DNA of 64,000 nt from CALOCY01 sp942491975. GTDB taxonomy: Bacteria > Bacteroidota > Bacteroidia > Bacteroidales > Prolixibacteraceae. Position numbers and translations under genes: made by a program. The stretch is taken from the NCBI GenBank assembly GCA_942491975.1, contig CALOCY010000004.1:2604001-2668000 (forward strand). Direction: 5' to 3'. The stretch's first letter is position 1, and each line of letters begins with the position of its first letter. A model generated the notes under the pieces. The model did not search any database. It had not been told where the DNA came from and saw only the letters and a program-made list of their open reading frames with translations. Shown piece by piece: positions 36,924 to 46,771 of this stretch.

Positions 36924-39293
36924 TCAATTTGTTAGCATCTCAAATCCGTTTCCTTTAAGCGTGAGGGTAATCGTGTTGCCTTTTGCAGCAACCACTGATC
37001 CAAATTGTGCTTTTAGTGCTTCGCTATCGATCCATTTGGGCAGTTTTATGCTAACTGCTGTGCTTTCGGGATCCTTGTTGAAGGCTACAATGGCTACCTG
37101 ATCAAAGTATTTTCGCATAAACACGTATTGTTTATCGGTCTGTATCAACTCTTCAAAATCGCCATACATGAGAGCCAGGTTATTACGGCGCAAGTGGGTG
37201 ATTTTGCGTGTGTAATCGCGTACACTTTCCTCGTATTCGTTCAATCCGTCAAATTTCATCATTCGGCGGTTGTCAGGATCGTTGCCACCGGGACTACCAA
37301 TTTCATCGCCGTAGTAGATTACCGGAATGCCCGGGATAGTCATATTCAGGCCGATCAACTGCATCAACTTTTTGTAAGCTGTTTTGTCGCTTACCTTAAT
37401 TTCGCGTGTCCATCCCGCCAGTTTGGCATCTTCATCAAACCGCACATCGCCCGATGCATACGATATAAACCTTGCCCGGTCGTGATTTCCGGTGATGTAT
37501 CCCATCCGGTTATGCACACCGTAGTAGCGAAAACTTTCGTTGAGGGAGTTGCTCAATCGTTGAAAGGTCACTTCCGGCCGTGCAAAGGTGGCCACGGCAT
37601 CGTCGTACAGGTTAAAATCAAACTGTCCGTCCATCTCTCCCGAGTTAATGTAGCTGGCAATCAGTTCCCGACTACCATAGGTTTCGCCCACCTGGTAGAT
37701 GCGTTTTTTTTGCGGTTCCATCACCGTTTTTTTGATTTTGGTGGTCAGTGTGCGCCAAAAAACTTGGGGAATGTGTTTCGTGGCATCGTGACGCAGGCCA
37801 TCCAGGTTGTATTCGGTCAGCCAAAACAGTGCCGAGTCGCTCATGGTTTGTGTCACCTCAAAATTCTCCAGATCAAGCGTGGGCAAAAACGTATCAAACC
37901 ATGTGGTGAGGCGGTGTTCATCCCATTTTTCGGTATTGAGTGTCCCATCGGGCAGGTACAAATTGGTCGCCCATTCGGGATGTGCCCTATACACCGGATG
38001 ATCCTGATGTACATGGTTGGCCACATAGTCGAGAATAACATTCAGGTTGTTCTTATGAGCCAGTGCTACCAGCTCTTTTAACTCGTTGGATGTCCCAAAA
38101 CGAAAATCTACTTTTGAGGACGATACCGGCCAGTACCCGTGATATCCCGAGAATTCGGTACGCGGATTTTTCCACAAGCCATAAGCTTCTGTGGGATTTT
38201 GTGCAATAGGCGATAACCAGATGGTGTTGATCCCCAGTTTTTCGAAATAGCCGTCTTTGATTTTTTGTGTTACCCCGGCCAAATCTCCTCCGTGATAATC
38301 GGCTTTCGGATGTACCTTAGGTGAGTTGATCTTCCAATCGTTGGTGGTGTTGCCGTTATTGAAACGATCGACCAGCAAAAAATAGAGCACGTTAGCCCGT
38401 TGGTCAAAACGGGTTAACTGTGCCGCCTCATCTACCACCTTGCCATAGTGCAAAGGAATGAGGATATCATTGGAAATACCGAATTGATTGTACGCATATA
38501 CACGGATAAATGAGCGTTCATGGTTTGCCGCTTGCCGTGGGATACGGATACGTACCCCGTCAGGCACATGGTTGATCATGCATTGAGGGATCAAATAATT
38601 TTCCCAGTAAGCCTGAAATACTGCCGGGGCATTTTCAACACGCATAAACAGCGCATCTTCCTCGTAAGAGTCAGTAACCATCCGGGGGGCTTTATCCCGC
38701 TGATCGTCAATGATCAACAGTGAATTAAATCCTCCCTGTCCATTGTCAACCTGTGTGCTGTTGCCCGGATCAAGTAGCTCTTTGCCATCAGCCACGACCA
38801 AATATTGGTAACGTCCGGGCGAGAGCATCAATGTAACCTGCCACTTCCCGTCGTTGTATTCAAGGGCGGTATTGGCCGGATTCCAGGCGTTGAATTCGCC
38901 TTTCAGTTGTACCTTTTCGTATTTCTTTTCTCTCCAGTCCACCACAAATGTGTGTGCCACTTTATCCGATTTTTTTAACATCACCGAATAGGCATAGCCC
39001 TCCGACCACAGTTTCAGGTCACTCAAAAAATCGAGTTTTTCACCGGGTGTTATCGTCAACAGTTTTTTATCATCAAAAACAGTGAGTTTCAGATCGGCAT
39101 CTGAGGTGACCGAATCAATTTCAGTTGGATCGGTAAAGTAATCGCCCAATACCACTTCTGTAACGGCTGATTGCAAAACAACCGGCGTATTTAGCACAAA
39201 TTGTTTCGGGTTTTCCGGCACACGCATGGTTTGTTTTTGGGTGCAGGAAAACAGCATTGAAATGCTTATCAGAGAAAAGAGTAGTCTTTTCAT
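36924..39293 (-). CDS. GH13 cyclomaltodextrinase/neopullulanase-like lipoprotein
   Basis: The 789-residue product starts at the ATG of 39293 (MKRLLFSLISISMLFSC), which gives a good lipoprotein signal; the ten codons upstream in frame do not fit. Residues about 30-130 are beta-rich, and residues about 140-200 form a CBM48-like module (GEFNAWNPANTALEYNDGKW, SPGRYQYLVVADG). The catalytic barrel carries LDYVANHV, LDGLRHDATKH (nucleophile), YQVGETYG (acid/base Glu) and TGNHDRARF. It would hydrolyse cyclic or branched maltodextrins in the periplasm or on the outer membrane. It is the sixth gene of the operon. Confidence 0.92.
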   Translation of the reverse strand: MKRLLFSLISISMLFSCTQKQTMRVPENPKQFVLNTPVVLQSAVTEVVLGDYFTDPTEIDSVTSDADLKLTVFDDKKLLTITPGEKLDFLSDLKLWSEGYAYSVMLKKSDKVAHTFVVDWREKKYEKVQLKGEFNAWNPANTALEYNDGKWQVTLMLSPGRYQYLVVADGKELLDPGNSTQVDNGQGGFNSLLIIDDQRDKAPRMVTDSYEEDALFMRVENAPAVFQAYWENYLIPQCMINHVPDGVRIRIPRQAANHERSFIRVYAYNQFGISNDILIPLHYGKVVDEAAQLTRFDQRANVLYFLLVDRFNNGNTTNDWKINSPKVHPKADYHGGDLAGVTQKIKDGYFEKLGINTIWLSPIAQNPTEAYGLWKNPRTEFSGYHGYWPVSSSKVDFRFGTSNELKELVALAHKNNLNVILDYVANHVHQDHPVYRAHPEWATNLYLPDGTLNTEKWDEHRLTTWFDTFLPTLDLENFEVTQTMSDSALFWLTEYNLDGLRHDATKHIPQVFWRTLTTKIKKTVMEPQKKRIYQVGETYGSRELIASYINSGEMDGQFDFNLYDDAVATFARPEVTFQRLSNSLNESFRYYGVHNRMGYITGNHDRARFISYASGDVRFDEDAKLAGWTREIKVSDKTAYKKLMQLIGLNMTIPGIPVIYYGDEIGSPGGNDPDNRRMMKFDGLNEYEESVRDYTRKITHLRRNNLALMYGDFEELIQTDKQYVFMRKYFDQVAIVAFNKDPESTAVSIKLPKWIDSEALKAQFGSVVAAKGNTITLTLKGNGFEMLTN

Positions 39294-39317
39294 ATGCTTC
39301 GTTTTATTTTGAACATC

Positions 39318-39399
39318 GAACACTGATTAACGCCCGCTTGACTGACGTAGTCGGGCAGGAACGCCGATTTTGGAATTCATAAATCGTTAATCGGTGTTC
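39318..39399. repeat. Inverted-repeat element between GH genes, copy 2
   Basis: GAACACTGATTAACG (39318-39332) faces CGTTAATCGGTGTTC (39385-39399), with an inner GCCCG...CGGGC hairpin (39332-39356). It is related to the element at 36836-36918 and lies in the gap between the GH97 and GH13 genes. Confidence 0.7.
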
Positions 39400-39431
39400 C
39401 TTATTCTTAAATTATTTTTAATCCTAAATAC

Positions 39432-41513
39432 CTAATTCCCCATTCTTTTAAGGCTAATGGCTGCGCCACCGCCTGCTGCCAGTTTCAGGTCTATTGTTGA
39501 TTGATGGGTCACTGTTGTTTTCTCTATCTTATAATCGGTCGGATTATCATCCCAATGTGCATTGTTCCCATCTACATACAATGTGGCTTCAAATGTTACA
39601 CCTTCAGGTAAAAAGTCCAAATCAATAGTCATCTCCCGCGGATTTTCATCGGTAATACTTCCGATAAACCAGTGCCCTGTTTCACGTTCCTCACGGGCAA
39701 TGGTGACATAGTCGCCTATTTCACCGTTCAGCACTTTGCTTTGTTCCCAATCTACACCCACGTCACTTATAAACTGAAAGGCCGGATGCCCTTCATAGTT
39801 TTCCATCAGGTCGGCAGCCATCTGCACCGGACTGTAAATAACTACATACAGTGCCAACTGTTGTGCCAATGTGGTGTTCACCTGATTATCTTTCCGGTAT
39901 TGATCGAATTTAATATCAAAAATACCCGGTGTAAAGTCAATAGGGCCTGCCAACATGCGGGTAAAGGCCACAATAGGCAGATGCTCGGGAGGATTACCTC
40001 CATCAGAAGCCCATGCATTGAACTCTTGTCCACGCAACCCTTCACGCGAAATGGCATTGGGATAGGTGCGCCGTATGCCTGTAGCTTTAATAGGCTCGTG
40101 TGCATTAATAGCCACCTGGTATTTGGCAGCCGTTTCCAATACCTTACGATAGTGATTCACCATCCATTGTCCATGATGGTATTCGCCTTTGGGAATAATT
40201 TTGCCCACATAGCCTGTTTTTACCGCATGGATACCGAGGTTTTTCATCAGCGCATACGCTGTATCCATTTGTTGTTCGTAAGTACGCGGGGCCGATGAGG
40301 TCTCGTGGTGCATAATAAGCTCAATGCCTTTGCTTTTCCCGTACGCTACCACTTCCTGTAGATTGTAATCATCGTACGGTGTTACAAAATCGAAAATGCC
40401 TTCACGGTCTTCAAAACCGATCCATTTCTCCCATCCGGTGTTCCAACCCTCTACCAACATGGCATGAATGTTATTTGCAGCTGAAAAGTCAATCAGTTTT
40501 TTGGCATTTTCAGTGGTGGCACCGTGTTTGCCACTGGCTTTGTCCCAGTAAGACTTAAAAAGATGCATCTCCCACCATATCCCGGTGTATTTCGTGGGTT
40601 TAAACCACGACATATCGTCGATTTTTGACGGTTCATTGAGGTTTACAATCAATTTTGATTCAATTAAATCACCACCCTTCTCTGCAATTTGAATGGTGCG
40701 CCAGGGCGTTTTGAAACTTTTCTGTCGTTTTACTTTGTAGCCGGTGCGGTCAGAACCCACCAGGTTACTAGTCATTTTCAGGTTTTCAGCATCCACCAAC
40801 AGGGTCATGCCCGCGTAGTCGGTAAGGTTAGCTTCGTGAAAGCTGAGGTAGGTTCCGTCAGCTGTTTTCATGGTTACCGGGGTATTTACGGCATTGACCG
40901 GAATGTATGTCTGGGCCAAATTGACGTGTTTCGCTTTTTCCAATGCATCAATTTCCGAGAATTTCGTGGTGTTGTAAAGGTGTTCGTATATATCCCAGTC
41001 ACCCGGTATCCACCAGCATTGATGGTCACCGGCAAGGTTGAATTCGGTCTTCTCTTCAGTAATCAGAATCTCTTCGACACTGTTCTCTTCGGGAAATTCA
41101 TAGCGAAATCCGATGCCATCGTTGTATGCCCGAAAGATAATGTTGAGTTTTCGGGCAGTTTCAGTTGTTTCCTGTAGTTCTACCACTTTTTCATGACAAT
41201 GGTTTTTTACAAAACGTTGTTCGCCCCACGGCATTTCCCACGTTTCCTGCACCGTTGTTGCTTTCACATCCACTATACGTAACACCTCTTTCAGGGCTGG
41301 CATCCCTTCAAATTCAAATCCCAGCTTTGAGGTGTCAATGACTGTTTTATTGTTGAAATGTACCAGATAGGCCGGCTCCCCTTTGGCGGTAAGCAAAAAG
41401 GTGATGGCTATCTTTCCATCGGGAGAGGTACAGTGTACGTTCTCGTTTTTCTGGCACGATTGTCCCATTATACTGAACAGTACAAGGGAGAAAATAAGTA
41501 TTCGGTGTAGCAT
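39432..41513 (-). CDS. GH97 alpha-glucosidase (SusB-like)
   Basis: The 693-residue product starts at the ATG of 41513 (MLHRILIFSLVLFSIMGQSC), whose lipobox-like end supports that start over one 11 codons upstream. It has the GH97 layout: N-terminal beta-super-sandwich (CTSPDGKIAITF onward), a TIM barrel with GIWWEMHLFKSYW, LMHHETSSAPRTYEQQ and INAHEPIKATGIRRTYPN, the region holding the catalytic Glu residues of the inverting SusB type, and a C-terminal beta domain. SusB-type enzymes release glucose from maltodextrins in the periplasm. Confidence 0.93.
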   Translation of the reverse strand: MLHRILIFSLVLFSIMGQSCQKNENVHCTSPDGKIAITFLLTAKGEPAYLVHFNNKTVIDTSKLGFEFEGMPALKEVLRIVDVKATTVQETWEMPWGEQRFVKNHCHEKVVELQETTETARKLNIIFRAYNDGIGFRYEFPEENSVEEILITEEKTEFNLAGDHQCWWIPGDWDIYEHLYNTTKFSEIDALEKAKHVNLAQTYIPVNAVNTPVTMKTADGTYLSFHEANLTDYAGMTLLVDAENLKMTSNLVGSDRTGYKVKRQKSFKTPWRTIQIAEKGGDLIESKLIVNLNEPSKIDDMSWFKPTKYTGIWWEMHLFKSYWDKASGKHGATTENAKKLIDFSAANNIHAMLVEGWNTGWEKWIGFEDREGIFDFVTPYDDYNLQEVVAYGKSKGIELIMHHETSSAPRTYEQQMDTAYALMKNLGIHAVKTGYVGKIIPKGEYHHGQWMVNHYRKVLETAAKYQVAINAHEPIKATGIRRTYPNAISREGLRGQEFNAWASDGGNPPEHLPIVAFTRMLAGPIDFTPGIFDIKFDQYRKDNQVNTTLAQQLALYVVIYSPVQMAADLMENYEGHPAFQFISDVGVDWEQSKVLNGEIGDYVTIAREERETGHWFIGSITDENPREMTIDLDFLPEGVTFEATLYVDGNNAHWDDNPTDYKIEKTTVTHQSTIDLKLAAGGGAAISLKRMGN

Positions 41514-41667
41514 GGTTTGTGGTTTATTTAGATAATTAGATTTCAAGACTGCTGGATTTATAGACGATTTTTTCTGTTGCTTCTAAATATTTTTTTGAAC
41601 ATCAAACAAAAGAAGCCGGAAGACTGAAGTTTTTCTTCACTCCCCCGCTTCTTCTATTCTTCACTTC

Positions 41668-43521
41668 TCATTTTTTCAACTCAAGCACCAATCCTGTTTT
41701 TGCAGGGATGCTGATCAGATCAAGGTTTGTGTATTTTGTCCCGGTTATAACATCTATTGCCGATACACTCCCTTTCATCATGTTTGAATACCTGTCGGTC
41801 TTTAAATCCTTTTGAACAGGCTTGTTGTTCAAAATTATCATTATTTTTTTATCCTCATTGTACCTGAAATAGACATAAACGTTGTCTTCGGGAATGTAGT
41901 GGGTCATTTTGCCGGTATGGATCACCGGATTGGCTTTTCGCCAGTTTAACAATTTTTTAATGTGGTTGAATACTTCATTCTCCTGATCAGTTCTTCCTGA
42001 TGTGGTAAATGCATCCCGTTCATCACTAACCCATCCTCCGGGAAAATCACGACGGATATCACCATCGCCTTTGTTTTTATCGCCTTCCATCATAATCTCT
42101 CCTCCGTAGTAGAGTTGAGGGATTCCGCGTGTGGTCAATAGGAATGTATGTCCCAACTTGTATTTAGCAAGGTCAAAATTGACTGCTGTACTAAAGCGTT
42201 GTGTATCGTGGTTTTCGAGAAATACAAACAGGTTGTATGGATCGTTGTATAAGTAATCGGTTACAAAGTTGAGGTAAAAACGGGCTACCCCCTTGTCCCA
42301 TCCTTGTTCATCTTCATTGAATGCCAATCCTACCTGATCGTGCAGGGTAAAATCCATTACCGCAGGCAAGAATGAGTCAAATCCATCGGGATTTTTTGCA
42401 CCACTTTGCCAGTAGGCAATTTCCGATGGACGGTGTTGCCAGCATTCACCCACAATGTTCATATTGGGATATTCATCGCGAATTGCTTTTATCCATTCAG
42501 CAGCTTTCCATTTGTTGTTGTATGGATAGGTGTCGACACGTACACCGTCCAATCCGGCAAATTCCACCCACCAAATGGCATTTTGTTTCAGGTAAGTTAA
42601 TAACAATGGATTTTCCTGATTGAGGTCGGGCATGGAGGTGTCGAACCACCCTTCCTGGTTCAGTTTTTTATCGATAGCAGAAGCATACGGATCGTGCCAG
42701 GCAGCCATGCGAAAGTTGGATCGTGTGAATTCCGGGAATTGGTGTATCCAGCTTTGCATCGGAAGGTCTTTCATCCACCAGTGGGCTGTACCGCAATGGT
42801 TAGGCACCATGTCCATAATCAGTTTAATGCCCCTTTTATGACACTCATCAGCTAATTGACGGTAATCGTCATTTGATCCATAACGTGGATCGATACGGTA
42901 ATAGTTACCACAGGCATACGTGTGATACGAATAAACAGGCTCATTGTCGACCAGCATGGGGGTACTCCAGATGGCGGTAATGCCCAACTCTTGCAGATAG
43001 TCCAAATGATCAATAATTCCCTGGATATCGCCACCATGACGTCCACCCTGAATGGTTCGGTTGGCTTTTTCCAGCATCTCTTCAGTAGAATCGTTTTCCG
43101 GGTTACCATTGGCAAACCTGTCGGGCATTAACAGATAGACCACATCGGAGTTATCAAACCCAGTACGTTTTGCCGAGTTTTTTTCACGGGCTTTCAGTTC
43201 ATACTTACACACCAGCCTTTTCCGCCCCTTACTGAAATGGATATCCATAGTGCCCGGTTGTGTCTCGCCGGTAATGACAAGGTCGATAAAAAGGTAGTTG
43301 GGACTTTCAACTTTTATCGTTTTTTCAACAGTAACCCCCGGATAATTGATGGTTACATCGTATGCTGAAATGTTTTCGCCATACACCATGAGTTGTAACG
43401 GGGAGTATTGCATGCCTGTCCACCAATTTAACGGTTCTACCCGTTCAATCTGAGCAGTTACACGTATGTTAAAGGTGAAAAGCAGCAGTGCTGTTACGAT
43501 AATTGTTGATAGTGTTCTCAT
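41668..43521 (-). CDS. GH13 neopullulanase-like enzyme (SusA-like)
   Basis: The 617-residue product has a cleavable signal ending RVTAQ, with no lipobox, so it is periplasmic. An N-terminal beta domain of about 110 residues (INYPGVTVEKTIKVESPN) precedes the barrel, as in SusA-type cyclomaltodextrinases. Catalytic motifs: MDMVPNHCG, LDGVRVDTYPYNN (nucleophile Asp), NIVGECWQ (acid/base Glu), ENHDTQRF. SusA cuts imported maltooligosaccharides in the periplasm. The segment following the stop (41547-41667) has no gene. Confidence 0.93.
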   Translation of the reverse strand: MRTLSTIIVTALLLFTFNIRVTAQIERVEPLNWWTGMQYSPLQLMVYGENISAYDVTINYPGVTVEKTIKVESPNYLFIDLVITGETQPGTMDIHFSKGRKRLVCKYELKAREKNSAKRTGFDNSDVVYLLMPDRFANGNPENDSTEEMLEKANRTIQGGRHGGDIQGIIDHLDYLQELGITAIWSTPMLVDNEPVYSYHTYACGNYYRIDPRYGSNDDYRQLADECHKRGIKLIMDMVPNHCGTAHWWMKDLPMQSWIHQFPEFTRSNFRMAAWHDPYASAIDKKLNQEGWFDTSMPDLNQENPLLLTYLKQNAIWWVEFAGLDGVRVDTYPYNNKWKAAEWIKAIRDEYPNMNIVGECWQHRPSEIAYWQSGAKNPDGFDSFLPAVMDFTLHDQVGLAFNEDEQGWDKGVARFYLNFVTDYLYNDPYNLFVFLENHDTQRFSTAVNFDLAKYKLGHTFLLTTRGIPQLYYGGEIMMEGDKNKGDGDIRRDFPGGWVSDERDAFTTSGRTDQENEVFNHIKKLLNWRKANPVIHTGKMTHYIPEDNVYVYFRYNEDKKIMIILNNKPVQKDLKTDRYSNMMKGSVSAIDVITGTKYTNLDLISIPAKTGLVLELKK

Positions 43522-43588
43522 TTTTTATAGATCATTAGATTTATAGACTACCGGATATCAAGACTATTATTCCTGTATCACCTACTTT

Positions 43589-45892
43589 TTATTGTTTTAA
43601 TATACCACCCGCGTTGACTGTTTGGATTTTATCATCCATCACAATCGCTACAGCATTATCAGAATGGTTCTTCACCGTACATTCATCTTTTGAAACAATT
43701 ACCTCAAGGTGTGCACCCCTGAAGTTAAATTTGAATGAATAGCGGCCCCACTCTTTAGGAATAAACGGATTCAGGTGCAATTGGTTATTTTTTATCCTTA
43801 ACCCGCCAAAACCATACACAATGCTCATCCATGTTCCGGCCATGCTGGTGATATGGCAACCATCTTCAGTGTCATTATTATAATCATCCAAATCGAGCCG
43901 TGCTGTACGCAGATACATCTCGTAAGCTTTTTCCGGTCTTCCGATTGATGCAGCCAAAATAGAATGCACACAAGGCGAAAGTGACGATTCATGTACTGTA
44001 ATGGGTTCATAGAAGTCAAAGTTGCGGGTGATCGTCTCCTTGTCGTAATCACTTTCGAACCAGAACAGGCTTTGCAACACATCGGCTTGCTTAATGTAGC
44101 ACGAGCGCAAAATACGGTCCCACGACCAATGCTGATTGATAGGTGTTTCATCAGACGGAATAGCTGTGGCCGGAGCAATCTCTTTATCCAGAAAACCATC
44201 CTGTTGCAAAAATACACCTTGCTTCTTATCCTCCGGGAGGTACATGTTGTTGATAATATCTTTCCAGCGTGCGATCTCTTTCTCTTCTTCAAACGACCAC
44301 ACCTCTTTTAGTTCAGCATAGATGTCCGGGTGTTCTTTTTTCATGAAACCGATCACTTCGAGCATATATTTCAATGTCCACACAGCCATGTTGTTGGTGT
44401 GCCAGTTGTTGTTGACATTGTTTTCATACTCGTTGGGCCCTGTGACACCTAGCATTACATATTTTTGTTTGGACTGAGAGTAGTTAATCCGCTGACTCCA
44501 GAAACGGGAGATGCCCAACAATACTTCAAAACCGTAAGGCGAGAGGTAATCTTTGTCTCCCGTATAGCGGATGTAGTCGTAAATGGCAAAAGCAATAGCC
44601 CCGTTACGATGAATCTCTTCAAAGGTAATTTCCCATTCATTGTGGCACTCTTCGCCATTCATGGTGACCATAGGGTAGAGTGCTGCACCTTTTTTAAAGC
44701 CCAGTTTCTCTGCATTTTCAATGGCTTTCCCCAACTGATTGTGACGATAAATCAACAAGTTTCTGGCTACATTCTGAGTGGCTGTACTTAGGTAAAATGG
44801 TAAGCAATAAGCTTCTGTATCCCAGTAGGTTGATCCGCCGTATTTTTCTCCGGTAAACCCTTTGGGCCCGATATTCAGATGGGCATCTTTTCCGGTGTAA
44901 GTTTGGTTCAGTTGGAATATATTGAAGCGTATGCCCTGCTGTGCAGCTACATCGCCTTCAATCCGAATATCGCTCTCTTCCCATTTCAACAACCATGTCT
45001 TTTTATGGGCTTTCAATAGTTGATCATATCCTTTTTTTCGTACTTTTTTCAACAATTTTTGGGCATTTCCCAGAATATCCTTTTTGTAGTGAAATTGTGA
45101 CGAGAGGTTTACAGCATATTTTTCCAGTGTCACTTCATCATTTTGTTGTATGTCTACCGTTACCTTGTTCTCCACATATTTTGTCCGTTGGCTCATCATG
45201 GTATCAGGCATAACAATGCTACCATTGAGTGATACATCATAAGCCATTCCGGTGGCCACATGAAAATTGGTTTTTCGGGTTTCGGCAACAATGTATGCTT
45301 CTCCTTTGCTGTTTTCACGGGCAATTTCTGTCCAGAATTTTTCATCGTAGTTGGCATCCTTGTTCATGATGTCAGCATCCAGATAAGGAATCAGTTCTAT
45401 CTTCCCTGAAAAATTGAGTGCTTTAACTGAGTAACGAATGGCTCCAGCCTCGGGAGTAACCATGCTGACAAAACGTTCAGCCCTGACAGCTATCCTGTTT
45501 CCATTTTTCAATTCGGCATCAAACTCACGCGATAAAATCCCGTGTTGCATGTCCAGCTCCCGTCTGAATTTTAGCACTTTTGCCGTAGCTAAATCCAGTT
45601 CTTCGCCATTAACGATGACGTTAATTCCTATCCAGTTACAGGCATTCAGTACCTTTGCAAAATATTCAGGATAACCATTTTTCCACCATCCCACACGTGT
45701 TTTATCGGGATAATAGACCCCTGCCACATAGTTTCCTTGCAAGCTTTCGCCCGAATAGTTCTCTTCGAAGTTGGCACGTTGTCCCATTCTTCCGTTGCCC
45801 AGACTACACACACTTTCTGTCACACAGTTATATTGTGGATGAAAACCATCTTCTATAACTTTCCATTCGTGATGTACCAAATATTTTTTCAT
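43589..45892 (-). CDS. GH65 maltose phosphorylase
   Basis: The 767-residue product has no signal peptide, so it is cytoplasmic. GH65 phosphorylases split maltose with phosphate, inverting the anomeric centre to give beta-glucose-1-phosphate plus glucose. Key features are the N-terminal beta-sandwich, YWDTEAYCLPFYL (about residue 333), HRNGAIAFAIYDYI, and GPNEYENNVNNNWHTN (about 478), with the catalytic acid Glu; the last form is the maltose phosphorylase version of the GPDEY motif. Length matches the family. The neighbouring beta-phosphoglucomutase gene takes the beta-G1P product, which strongly supports maltose or a related alpha-glucoside as substrate. Confidence 0.94.
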   Translation of the reverse strand: MKKYLVHHEWKVIEDGFHPQYNCVTESVCSLGNGRMGQRANFEENYSGESLQGNYVAGVYYPDKTRVGWWKNGYPEYFAKVLNACNWIGINVIVNGEELDLATAKVLKFRRELDMQHGILSREFDAELKNGNRIAVRAERFVSMVTPEAGAIRYSVKALNFSGKIELIPYLDADIMNKDANYDEKFWTEIARENSKGEAYIVAETRKTNFHVATGMAYDVSLNGSIVMPDTMMSQRTKYVENKVTVDIQQNDEVTLEKYAVNLSSQFHYKKDILGNAQKLLKKVRKKGYDQLLKAHKKTWLLKWEESDIRIEGDVAAQQGIRFNIFQLNQTYTGKDAHLNIGPKGFTGEKYGGSTYWDTEAYCLPFYLSTATQNVARNLLIYRHNQLGKAIENAEKLGFKKGAALYPMVTMNGEECHNEWEITFEEIHRNGAIAFAIYDYIRYTGDKDYLSPYGFEVLLGISRFWSQRINYSQSKQKYVMLGVTGPNEYENNVNNNWHTNNMAVWTLKYMLEVIGFMKKEHPDIYAELKEVWSFEEEKEIARWKDIINNMYLPEDKKQGVFLQQDGFLDKEIAPATAIPSDETPINQHWSWDRILRSCYIKQADVLQSLFWFESDYDKETITRNFDFYEPITVHESSLSPCVHSILAASIGRPEKAYEMYLRTARLDLDDYNNDTEDGCHITSMAGTWMSIVYGFGGLRIKNNQLHLNPFIPKEWGRYSFKFNFRGAHLEVIVSKDECTVKNHSDNAVAIVMDDKIQTVNAGGILKQ

Positions 45893-45959
45893 TACCGTTT
45901 TATTTTTAGTGAGACTCAGGCTTCAGGATTAGAATGATCTGAAATCTGTTAGTCGAACT

Positions 45960-46009
45960 CCTGCCTGTCCGTTCAGGCAGGAATCCCGATGTGCATAGCT
46001 ATCGGGATT
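45960..46009. repeat. Two adjacent hairpins upstream of GH65
   Basis: CCTGCCTG...CAGGCAGG (45960-45981) and AATCCCGAT...ATCGGGATT (45982-46009) are consecutive perfect hairpins with 6-base and 10-base loops. They lie in the 227-bp gap between the beta-phosphoglucomutase and GH65 genes and could stabilise processed mRNA ends or attenuate read-through. Confidence 0.7.
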
Positions 46010-46026
46010 GCCTTACATATCACGCA

Positions 46027-46119
46027 CTAAACTTTTCCAAAGTTGAAATTTGTAAAAACACTCAAAAACTGTTTAATAACCATATCATTACATTAAATAA
46101 ACTTTGGAAAATTTTTATT
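46027..46119. repeat. Small inverted-repeat element, copy 2
   Basis: AAACTTTTCCAAAGTT (near 46029) and AACTTTGGAAAATTTTT (near 46100) are inverted ends about 93 bp apart. The outer motif matches the element at 14652-14742. The element abuts the 3' end of the beta-phosphoglucomutase gene. Confidence 0.6.
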
Positions 46120-46761
46120 CTAAAATTGTAGCTGCTTAACTGAAAACCCTTCAAAACCGGGTATCACAAAGTCAGCCTTTTTAAGTATTAGAGGATCACC
46201 AACCCCCACACAATACATACCCCCGGCCTTAGCCGCCTCAACACCTGCTTGTGCGTCTTCAAATACCACACATTCCGAAGAGGGGATATTTAATGCCTCA
46301 GCCCCTTTCAGAAATACTTCGGGATCGGGTTTTGCCCTGGAGATTGAGTTGCCATCAATTATGGCATCAAAATAGTGTGCCATGTTGATACGCTCCAAAA
46401 TAAGTGGTGCATTTTTACTAGCTGATCCAAGAGCGATCTTTATCCCTTTTGCTTTCAGCTCATCAAAAAAAGCTGCTACTCCGGGAAGGATCTCTTCGGA
46501 AGTCATTTTCATGATCAAGCCCACGTAGTGTTCGTTCTTTTTTGCCGCCAATTCCTGTTTTCGGGCATCGTCAAGGGTAATCCTGCCAATCTCAAGCAGT
46601 ATATCAAGCGAACGCATACGGCTTACCCCTTTGAGGCGTTCGTTTTGCTCAATGGTGAATTCAAACCCCAACTCGTGAGCCAGTTTTTTCCAGGCAACAT
46701 AATGGTACTTTGCCGTATCGACCACGACTCCGTCGAGATCGAAAATACATGCTTTAATCAT
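46120..46761 (-). CDS. pgmB: Beta-phosphoglucomutase
   Basis: The 213-residue HAD-superfamily product converts beta-glucose-1-phosphate to glucose-6-phosphate. Motif I is FDLDGVVVDTAKYH (Asp8 nucleophile, Asp10 general acid/base), followed by the cap domain RLKGVSRMRSLDILL, which is specific to beta-PGM, then LGSASKNAPLIL (motif II), a Lys in RAKPDPEVF (motif III) and VFEDAQAGVEAAKAGG (motif IV). It starts 10 bp after the MFS transporter stop and precedes GH65, forming the classic maltose phosphorolysis pair. Confidence 0.96.
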   Translation of the reverse strand: MIKACIFDLDGVVVDTAKYHYVAWKKLAHELGFEFTIEQNERLKGVSRMRSLDILLEIGRITLDDARKQELAAKKNEHYVGLIMKMTSEEILPGVAAFFDELKAKGIKIALGSASKNAPLILERINMAHYFDAIIDGNSISRAKPDPEVFLKGAEALNIPSSECVVFEDAQAGVEAAKAGGMYCVGVGDPLILKKADFVIPGFEGFSVKQLQF

Positions 46762-46771
46762 CGTTTATTTT

